Assembly (NCBI RefSeq): GCF_018323885.1
Contig: NZ_AP024585.1
Span: forward strand, 4,340,001-4,404,000
Direction of reading: 5' to 3'
Length of the DNA stretch: 64,000 nucleotides
From: Citrobacter amalonaticus
Lineage (GTDB): Bacteria; Pseudomonadota; Gammaproteobacteria; Enterobacterales; Enterobacteriaceae
Shown here piece after piece: positions 57,979 through 64,000 of this stretch. The notes below the pieces were generated by a model. That model was given only the letters and a program-made list of their open reading frames with translations, made no database searches and was not told the DNA's origin. The position numbers and the translations under genes are program-made. How positions within the stretch are numbered: position 1 is the first letter of the stretch; the number at the start of each line of letters is the position of its first letter.

Positions 57979-58082
57979 GCATTTATTTCGCTTTTCTCTG
58001 TCGGTGTTCATCACTGGTTTTCACCGGAGAACCCTGCTGACCCGGCGGCTTGCGTGCCGTTGTTCCGTGTCAGTGGAGGCGC

Positions 58083-58110
58083 ATTATAGGGAGTTATTTC
58101 GGGCTGACAA
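58083..58110 (-). promoter_or_regulatory. rRNA promoter P1 (second operon)
   Basis: -35 TTGTCA (58105-58110), 16-bp spacer, -10 TATAAT (58083-58088), GCGCC discriminator, and an A/T-rich UP element just upstream (about 58115-58132). It matches E. coli rrnB P1 closely. Confidence 0.9.
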
Positions 58111-58161
58111 GGGGAAATTTAAAATAATTTTCCGAGTGCGTAATATTTACCCAAAACAGCG

Positions 58162-59013
58162 TTAAACCGTCAGTTTTTCGAGCGATTCAAAGCCATAGCG
58201 CTGCAAAACGGGCAATAATTGCTCAGTTTCTGGCGTCATCGCCATGCAATAGGCAATGTTGGCATCTGCTGATTTCGCATCCGGCGCTTCATGTTCCAGT
58301 AGCCAGGCAGTACGTCGTGCAATGGCCGCCCCGGAATCGACCAGTCGCGTTCCTTCAGGCAGAACCTGTAAGAGTTCTTCCTGCAACAGGGGAAAGTGGG
58401 TGCAGCCAAGTACCACGGTATCAGGCGGCTCCGGCATCCGCAGCCATGGGCGCAGGATCCGTTGCAGTTCTTCCAGCGGCACGGGTTCGCCGTGCAACTT
58501 CGCTTCCGCCAGTTCCACCAGCTCTGCGGACCCCAGCATGGCTATCTGGCACTCATTGGCAAAGCGCGCGATCAGTTCATGCGTATAAGGGCGCTTCACC
58601 GTCCCGCGCGTGGCCAGAAGCCCGACAACCCCGTTCGCCGTCAGACGCGCCGCCGGTTTGATCGCCGGTACCACGCCCACAACCGGGAAAGCGAACTTCT
58701 CACGTAAGGCAGGAAGAGAGACCGTACTGGCCGTGTTACAGGCGATAACGGCCAGAGAAAGAGGATAACGCTGCTGTACCGCCGTCACGATCTCAACAAC
58801 GCGCTCAACGATAAATGCCTCGCTCTTCTCCCCATAAGGAAAAGCCACGTTATCGAAAGCATAGATATAGTGGAGATCCGGCAGGAGATGCCGAATCTCA
58901 TCATAGACCGACAACCCACCGACACCGGAATCAAATACCAGCACGGTGGGGCGCGGATCAGAAGGTGTAGCTGCCAGACAAGGTGTATTCCCGTCCTGCA
59001 GTTTGGTAGCCAT
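58162..59013 (-). CDS. murI: glutamate racemase
   Basis: MurI converts L- to D-glutamate for peptidoglycan. The 283-residue product (E. coli 285) has the paired catalytic cysteines Cys92 (ACNTAS) and Cys204 (GCTHFPLL), Asp28-Ser29 (FDSGVGG) and the N-terminal extension of the enterobacterial, UDP-MurNAc-Ala-activated form. Its first 56 bases lie inside the 3' end of btuB in another frame, as in E. coli, and it ends about 50 bases before the rRNA P1 promoter. Confidence 0.97.
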   Translation of the reverse strand: MATKLQDGNTPCLAATPSDPRPTVLVFDSGVGGLSVYDEIRHLLPDLHYIYAFDNVAFPYGEKSEAFIVERVVEIVTAVQQRYPLSLAVIACNTASTVSLPALREKFAFPVVGVVPAIKPAARLTANGVVGLLATRGTVKRPYTHELIARFANECQIAMLGSAELVELAEAKLHGEPVPLEELQRILRPWLRMPEPPDTVVLGCTHFPLLQEELLQVLPEGTRLVDSGAAIARRTAWLLEHEAPDAKSADANIAYCMAMTPETEQLLPVLQRYGFESLEKLTV

Positions 59014-60796
59014 AAACTGTCTCGTAATCTTTATCGAACAGGTTGGCTATTTTACCACGAACTGTGAGATGTGAGGTGACTGGATATGAAAGTCCGAGGT
59101 CCCACACGCTCAGCCCGCCCATTTTCACCTTCCGGGAATTGTCGTAGTCGTAATCGTAACGCTCGCCAATATACTGATAGGTCACATCCCAGCCCAGATC
59201 GTAGACCTGTCCGCTGAGCTCGTACTTCACCTGCTGTTTAGCGCGACGATAAAGCGGCTGATCGGTTTCATCATCACGCGGATCAACATACTGCAACGTT
59301 AAGCGATGATCGACCGGCCCGGTCGTCAGGTTCCCGGTCCATTCCAGACCTTTGATGGTCGCGGATTTGACGTTGAAGTAGGTATTGTTGTTGTAGTCGA
59401 TCAGGTTCTGAATTTTGTAGCGATAGGTCGACAGACGCCAGTCAAGCGGACCGGTCAGCCCTTCTAATCCGGCTTCCCACTGCTTCGACTCTTCCGGCTT
59501 CAGGTTTGGGTTAGAGGCGATCCCAAAACGCTCCGCACCAAACTGTTGCCCCAGTGAAGGCGCAAGGAAGCCCGTGCCATAGGAAAGCGTCACTTTATAG
59601 TCATCAACAAACTGCCATCCCGCCGCTGTTTGCCAGGTACCATGCCAGCCGAACTGGTCGTCATGGTCTTCACGGCCCGACGCTTCCAGCGTCACGCTAT
59701 CAATCTGCTGTTGCCCGGTGAGATAGAGGCCCGTGTTATCACGCTTATAGTTGTCTGTCCCATACTCGCCGAAGGACATCAGCTTTTCTTGTTTCCAGTC
59801 GACACCAGCACTGACAGCGCCGTGCCCGACAATAACGTTGTTGCCCCACTGGACGTAGCGTTGTTCCATATCATCAAGGCTATAACCTGTGGCATAGCGC
59901 CCATTCAGGCTGCTGTAGTTATAGTCCTTAATTCGCTGGTAGTTAGCGACCAGTTGTGACGAGTAGATTCCAGAATTGAAGCGCAGCCCCGTATCCCAAG
60001 ATTGAGTGTAATTCTGGTGCTCGTCGTTTCCGCCGTCATATCCCCAGTTCCCCTGGTCGTAATCGGCATTACTGGCATAGCCGTAGCCACGAAAGTAACC
60101 ATCGAATTGATCGTTAAATTTGTGCTCAACACCACCCCAGAAGAGTTTATTGCGATAACCATCGCGATCGCTGTCGCCGCTATAGCTGGAACGCGGCTGA
60201 ACGTCGAAGCCTTTGGTGGTCTGATAAGCCCCGGCCGCGGTTACCACGGTATCGCCAAAACGCTGGCGGTACGTACCGTCATATTGCTGATAACCTTTTG
60301 ACCCCACGCCAGCATTAATCTGCGAACGTTCCTCACCCGTCATAGTGATGATGTTCACTACGCCGCCAATCGCGCCAGAGCCATAAATCGCTGAGCGCGG
60401 GCCGCGGATATACTCAATGCGCTGCACCAGCGACACCGGGATCTGGTCAATATCGGAATTATTCGTAATGCCCGGACGGGCGACCGGAATACCATCGACT
60501 AACACCAGAACGTGTTTCGCTTCGGTACCCCGCACAAACAGAGAAGAGCTTTGCCCCATGCCGCCATTCTGGGCGACATCCACGCCTGGCAGGCGGCGCA
60601 TGACATCCAGAACGGTTCGGGACTGCCAGCGTTCGATATCCTCGCGGGTGACAATATCGGTCGGGGCCAGAACGGTATTAACAGGTTGTTGAAAACGGTT
60701 TGCTGTCACGACAAGCGTGTCAGGGGTGGCATCCTGTGCCCAACCCGAAAAGGCCGTGACGGAGAGCGCCGTCAGCAGCGATGTTTTTTTAATCAT
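58958..60796 (-). CDS. btuB: outer-membrane cobalamin receptor BtuB (divergent allele)
   Basis: BtuB is the TonB-dependent vitamin B12 transporter and the receptor for E colicins and some phages. The 612-residue precursor has a signal peptide (1-20), TonB box PDTLVVTA (25-32), plug domain (about 35-150) and a 22-strand barrel ending in the aromatic YTLSGSYTF. I chose the ATG at 60796, which gives the MIKKTSLLTALSVTAFSGWA leader; the frame is open 14 codons upstream. The leader and last 60 residues match E. coli BtuB, but the plug and much of the barrel differ strongly and look more like Klebsiella or Enterobacter forms. A cobalamin riboswitch precedes it. Confidence 0.94.
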   Translation of the reverse strand: MIKKTSLLTALSVTAFSGWAQDATPDTLVVTANRFQQPVNTVLAPTDIVTREDIERWQSRTVLDVMRRLPGVDVAQNGGMGQSSSLFVRGTEAKHVLVLVDGIPVARPGITNNSDIDQIPVSLVQRIEYIRGPRSAIYGSGAIGGVVNIITMTGEERSQINAGVGSKGYQQYDGTYRQRFGDTVVTAAGAYQTTKGFDVQPRSSYSGDSDRDGYRNKLFWGGVEHKFNDQFDGYFRGYGYASNADYDQGNWGYDGGNDEHQNYTQSWDTGLRFNSGIYSSQLVANYQRIKDYNYSSLNGRYATGYSLDDMEQRYVQWGNNVIVGHGAVSAGVDWKQEKLMSFGEYGTDNYKRDNTGLYLTGQQQIDSVTLEASGREDHDDQFGWHGTWQTAAGWQFVDDYKVTLSYGTGFLAPSLGQQFGAERFGIASNPNLKPEESKQWEAGLEGLTGPLDWRLSTYRYKIQNLIDYNNNTYFNVKSATIKGLEWTGNLTTGPVDHRLTLQYVDPRDDETDQPLYRRAKQQVKYELSGQVYDLGWDVTYQYIGERYDYDYDNSRKVKMGGLSVWDLGLSYPVTSHLTVRGKIANLFDKDYETVYGYQTAGREYTLSGSYTF

Positions 60797-60832
60797 TGTA
60801 AAGCATCCACAATATAAGAAGGATGCCGCAGG

Positions 60833-61044
60833 TCCCACCGATAGTACGCGATGATGAAAACCAGTTGCGACGTTAGCCGGCAGGTCTTCGGGCTTGGAAG
60901 GTTATCCACGGATATAAGAGATGAAGACTTCCCACCCAACAGGCAGTGTCTGCTTACGCTCTCATCTCACCTTTCCTTACCGCTGCGCGTCAGCTCCAGA
61001 TTTACACTGGATTCCCTATTAACTCACAGGACCGGCACACGGAT
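60833..61044 (-). ncRNA. cobalamin riboswitch of btuB
   Basis: On the minus strand the leader shows GCCGGTCCTGTGAGTTAA, AATCCAGTGTAAATCTGGAG, GCTGACGCGCAGCGGTAAGG, GAGAGCGTAAGCAGACACTG and the late GAAGACCTGCCGGC, in the order of the E. coli btuB leader. A hairpin including GGTGGGACCTGCGG lies next to the btuB start. Adenosylcobalamin binding should shut off btuB. Confidence 0.93.
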
Positions 61045-61165
61045 GCTACAGTTTGTAACATCTTACTGTCCAGCGTGTTTGTTAAATATGAGAGATCATC
61101 AATGACTGGACATCTGTTGAGCAATCCCTACAATCCCCGCGTACTTTTATTTTTCAGGATACATC

Positions 61166-62266
61166 ATGACCCCCGAACACCTTCCGACAGAACAGTATGA
61201 CGTGCAGCTCGCCGAAAAAGTGGTGCGCTTGCAGAGTATGATGGCGCCCTTTTCTGACCTTGTCCCGGAAGTGTTTCGTTCGCCGGTCAGTCACTACCGT
61301 ATGCGTGCTGAATTCCGCATCTGGCACGATGGCGATGACCTCTATCACATCATTTTTGACCAACAGAGCAAAAGCCGAATCAGCGTCGACAGCTTCCCTG
61401 CGGCGAGTGAACTGATTAACCAGTTGATGACCGCGATGATCGCAGGCGTGCGCGACAACCGCGTGTTGCGCCATAAACTGTTCCAGATTGATTACCTCAC
61501 CACCATGAGTAATCAGGCAGTGGTTTCGCTGCTGTATCATAAAAAGCTGGACGACGAATGGCGTGAAGCCGCCGAAGCGCTCCGCGACGCCCTGCGTGCG
61601 CAGAACCTGAACGTGCATCTGATTGGCCGCGCGACAAAAACCAAAATCGCGCTGGATCAGGACTACATTGATGAACGTTTGCCAGTTGCGGGCAAAGAAA
61701 TGATCTATCGCCAGGTTGAGAACAGCTTTACGCAGCCAAATGCGGCCATGAACATTCAGATGCTGGAGTGGGCGCTGGATGTCACTAAAGGCTCGAAAGG
61801 CGACCTGCTTGAACTGTACTGCGGTAACGGCAACTTTTCTTTAGCGCTGGCACGCAATTTTGACCGTGTGCTGGCCACCGAAATCGCCAAACCGTCTGTT
61901 GCCGCCGCGCAATACAACATTGCGGCGAATCAGATTGATAACGTGCAGATTATCCGCATGGCGGCGGAAGAGTTTACGCAGGCAATGAACGGCGTGCGCG
62001 AATTTAACCGCTTGCAGGGTATCGATCTGAAAAGCTATCAGTGCGAAACGATTTTTGTCGATCCGCCCCGCAGCGGTCTGGACAGCGAAACGGAGAAAAT
62101 GGTACAGGCATATCCGCGCATTCTGTACATCTCCTGTAATCCGGAGACGCTGTGCAAGAACCTGGAAACGTTAAGCCAGACGCATGACGTATCACGTCTG
62201 GCGCTGTTTGATCAGTTTCCGTATACGCACCATATGGAGTGTGGGGTGTTGTTGACGGCGAAGTGA
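61166..62266 (+). CDS. trmA: tRNA (uracil-5-)-methyltransferase TrmA
   Basis: TrmA methylates U54 of tRNA to ribothymidine with S-adenosylmethionine and also acts as a tRNA folding chaperone. The 366-residue product equals E. coli TrmA. It has the SAM motif [16 protein letters not shown], the DPPRSGLD motif, the nucleophilic cysteine in SCNPETL and the catalytic glutamate in HHMECGVLL. It is divergent from btuB; a REP unit and convergent yijD follow. Confidence 0.98.
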   Translation: MTPEHLPTEQYDVQLAEKVVRLQSMMAPFSDLVPEVFRSPVSHYRMRAEFRIWHDGDDLYHIIFDQQSKSRISVDSFPAASELINQLMTAMIAGVRDNRVLRHKLFQIDYLTTMSNQAVVSLLYHKKLDDEWREAAEALRDALRAQNLNVHLIGRATKTKIALDQDYIDERLPVAGKEMIYRQVENSFTQPNAAMNIQMLEWALDVTKGSKGDLLELYCGNGNFSLALARNFDRVLATEIAKPSVAAAQYNIAANQIDNVQIIRMAAEEFTQAMNGVREFNRLQGIDLKSYQCETIFVDPPRSGLDSETEKMVQAYPRILYISCNPETLCKNLETLSQTHDVSRLALFDQFPYTHHMECGVLLTAK

Positions 62267-62273
62267 GTGTCAT

Positions 62274-62306
62274 AACCGGATGATGACGCAAAGCGTCTCA
62301 TCCGGC
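62274..62306. repeat. REP unit between trmA and yijD
   Basis: ccggatgatgacgcaaagcg...catccggcct forms an imperfect hairpin between the convergent trmA and yijD stops; no other terminator is visible. Confidence 0.85.
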
Positions 62307-62315
62307 CTCTCCTCT

Positions 62316-62675
62316 TTATTCCGACACTTCCTGCTTGCGATTACGCATTTTCACGCCGATCCAGAAGACCAGAATGACCGACAGCACCGCCGGGAAGAAG
62401 TTGGAACCGATATCCGGATATTCCGCGCGCACCACGGTGCTGTAAAGCAGAACGCCGAGAATAAAGCAGGCGGCAGCCAGACCCGGTAAACCCACAGGCA
62501 TGGTGCGATTCAAATAACGTTGATGCAGACAGTACACCGTCAGCACCAACGAGATAATCGGAAATACAGAGAACGGCACGATGGAGCTAAACAGCGCCGC
62601 GAATGTACCATTGATTGACAAGCCAGCGACCAGCGCCAGCAGCAGCGTACCTTTATCCTGAACTGACTGTTTCAT
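62316..62675 (-). CDS. yijD: DUF1422 inner-membrane protein YijD
   Basis: The 119-residue protein matches E. coli YijD, an inner-membrane protein of unknown function. Four hydrophobic segments are visible (about 10-28, 30-48, 61-80 and 90-108), with a short charged C-terminus. Its ATG overlaps the fabR stop by one base (TAATG), so the two are translationally coupled. Confidence 0.93.
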   Translation of the reverse strand: MKQSVQDKGTLLLALVAGLSINGTFAALFSSIVPFSVFPIISLVLTVYCLHQRYLNRTMPVGLPGLAAACFILGVLLYSTVVRAEYPDIGSNFFPAVLSVILVFWIGVKMRNRKQEVSE

Positions 62676-63322
62676 TACTCTTCCTTCACGTTACCCGGAA
62701 TGAGGGGCATCTTCTCTTGTTCACGGCGATACCAGTAATACGCACCTTTCGAAATCATGCGCAGTTGCAGTACCAGTCGCTCTTCTAACTGCCGACGCTG
62801 TTCCGCGCCCACGTCCAGCGCTTCGGCGCCTGCACTGAAGACAATCGTCACCATCGCTTCGGCTTGCGCTTCAGTAAACGCACGCGGCATATGGTTTTCG
62901 ATTTCCAGATAGTCCGCAAGTTCCGCGATGAAGTGCTGAATTTCTCGCGCAACGGCAGCACGGAACGCCGCTGAGGTGCCAGAACGTTCACGCAATAATA
63001 AACGGAAGGCGTTGGGGTTGTTACCGATGAACTCCATAAATGTGGAGACCGAGGTGCGGATCACACTCCCGCCCTTGGCGATACGCTGACGAGCCTGGCG
63101 CATCAACTGACGCAACATCAGACCGCTTTCATCAACCATGGTCAGGCCGAGCTCATCAACATCACGGAAATGACGATAAAAGGAGGTTGGCGCAATGCCC
63201 GCTTCACGTGCGACTTCACGCAAACTGAGACTGGCGAAGCTACGCTCCGCGCTCAGTTGACTAAATGCGGCTTCTACCAGCGAACGCCGGGTTTTTTCTT
63301 TTTGCTGCGCTCTAACGCCCAT
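62675..63322 (-). CDS. fabR: TetR-family regulator of unsaturated fatty acid synthesis FabR
   Basis: FabR represses fabB and fabA according to the unsaturated to saturated acyl-thioester ratio. The 215-residue product has a TetR HTH ([20 protein letters not shown], 33-52) and a helical ligand domain. I started at [10 protein letters not shown] (63322), the E. coli length; the frame is open 42 codons upstream but lacks a better Shine-Dalgarno and those residues are not conserved. It is divergent from sthA across about 200 bases. Confidence 0.93.
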   Translation of the reverse strand: MGVRAQQKEKTRRSLVEAAFSQLSAERSFASLSLREVAREAGIAPTSFYRHFRDVDELGLTMVDESGLMLRQLMRQARQRIAKGGSVIRTSVSTFMEFIGNNPNAFRLLLRERSGTSAAFRAAVAREIQHFIAELADYLEIENHMPRAFTEAQAEAMVTIVFSAGAEALDVGAEQRRQLEERLVLQLRMISKGAYYWYRREQEKMPLIPGNVKEE

Positions 63323-63523
63323 CACGATGTCTGAATCCTTCCGTATGCCTTGTCCGGCACTATACCAGAGTTCAAAGTTAATCTGTTTGTTCAGCTTTGT
63401 GAATGATTGTTTACGCGCAGTTTGTGCTTCGGCTTCGCAAAAAAGCACAACGATAATTGGGTTATCCCGGCAATGATGTTACTATTCTGTTGCTTTTATG
63501 TATAAGAACAGGTAAGCCTTACC

Positions 63524-64000
63524 ATGCCACATTCCTACGATTACGATGCCATAGTTATAGGTTCCGGCCCCGGCGGCGAAGGCGCTGCAATGGGTCTGGT
63601 TAAGCAAGGAGCTCGTGTTGCCGTTATCGAGCGTTATCATAACGTTGGCGGCGGTTGCACCCACTGGGGCACCATCCCGTCAAAAGCGCTCCGCCACGCA
63701 GTCAGTCGTATTATCGAATTCAATCAGAACCCCCTTTATAGCGATCATTCCCGCCTGCTTCGTTCCTCATTCGCCGATATTCTCAACCATGCCGACAACG
63801 TGATTAATCAGCAAACACGGATGCGGCAGGGTTTTTATGAGCGTAACCACTGCGAGATCTTGCAGGGTAACGCCCATTTTGTTGACGAACACACGCTGGC
63901 GCTGGAATGTCATGACGGTACGGTTGAAACCCTGACAGCAGAGAAATTTGTCATTGCCTGCGGATCGCGCCCTTATCATCCGGCAGACGTGGATTTCTCG
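63524..64000 (+). CDS. sthA: soluble pyridine nucleotide transhydrogenase, N-terminal 159 residues (runs off the right edge)
   Basis: SthA (UdhA) passes electrons from NADPH to NAD+ and balances the two pools. The part present shows the FAD Rossmann motif GSGPGGEG (13-20) and [16 protein letters not shown]. Cys45 is kept but the second cysteine of the disulfide reductase CxxxxC pair is Thr50, which separates SthA from lipoamide dehydrogenase and glutathione reductase. E. coli SthA has 466 residues, so about two thirds lies outside. ACAGGTAAG precedes the ATG. Confidence 0.96.
   Translation, partial: MPHSYDYDAIVIGSGPGGEGAAMGLVKQGARVAVIERYHNVGGGCTHWGTIPSKALRHAVSRIIEFNQNPLYSDHSRLLRSSFADILNHADNVINQQTRMRQGFYERNHCEILQGNAHFVDEHTLALECHDGTVETLTAEKFVIACGSRPYHPADVDFS

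Overview
This is a chromosomal segment of a gamma-proteobacterium of the family Enterobacteriaceae. Almost every protein is near-identical in length and sequence to an Escherichia coli or Salmonella protein. Gene order follows the E. coli metH - aceBAK - metA - rrnE - purHD - zra - hupA - hemE - thi - rpoBC - tufB - birA - murB - rrnB - btuB - trmA - fabR - sthA region. The E. coli genes arpA (aceK-iclR), yjaA (rrnE-yjaB) and htrC (rpoC-thiH) are absent. A diguanylate cyclase and an orphan PTS IIB-IIA pair occupy the thiH-rpoC gap. A Citrobacter- or Salmonella-like organism fits best; the species is an inference.

Layout: metH (5' part only) and iclR diverge at the left edge. The glyoxylate bypass operon aceBAK (minus) and metA (minus) follow, with IclR, IHF and MetJ sites, then yjaB. 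The first ribosomal RNA operon (minus; 16S, tRNA-Glu, 23S, 5S) lies at about 9.55-14.93 kb. Next come purHD (plus) with a PurR box, the zinc/envelope stress system zraSR (minus) and zraP (plus) with two facing sigma-54 promoters, then yjaH, hupA, yjaG, nfi, hemE and nudC (minus), rsd (plus), and the TPP-riboswitch-controlled thiCEFSGH operon (plus). The accessory genes dgc, PTS IIB and PTS IIA (plus) end at a terminator facing rpoC.

The core expression block follows on the minus strand: thrU-tyrU-glyT-thrT-tufB, secE-nusG, rplKA, and rplJL-rpoBC. Recognisable promoters, the L10 leader, an attenuator and an RNase III site are present. coaA (plus) and birA-murB (minus) lead to the second rRNA operon (minus; 16S, tRNA-Ile, tRNA-Ala, 23S, 5S) at about 52.55-58.11 kb. 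murI and btuB (minus, overlapping, with a cobalamin riboswitch), trmA (plus), yijD-fabR (minus) and the start of sthA (plus) close the window.

Most of the window is housekeeping. The points most worth a second look are: the dgc / PTS IIB-IIA insertion with a possible CRP-dependent promoter; an 84-bp hairpin between tRNA-Ile and tRNA-Ala and a 123-bp palindrome between aceB and aceA that share a core; the Ile-Ala spacer in the operon at the rrnB position; a BtuB whose middle differs strongly from the E. coli form; and the two rrn operons as 43-kb-spaced direct repeats. I see no insertion sequence, prophage, integron or CRISPR array.
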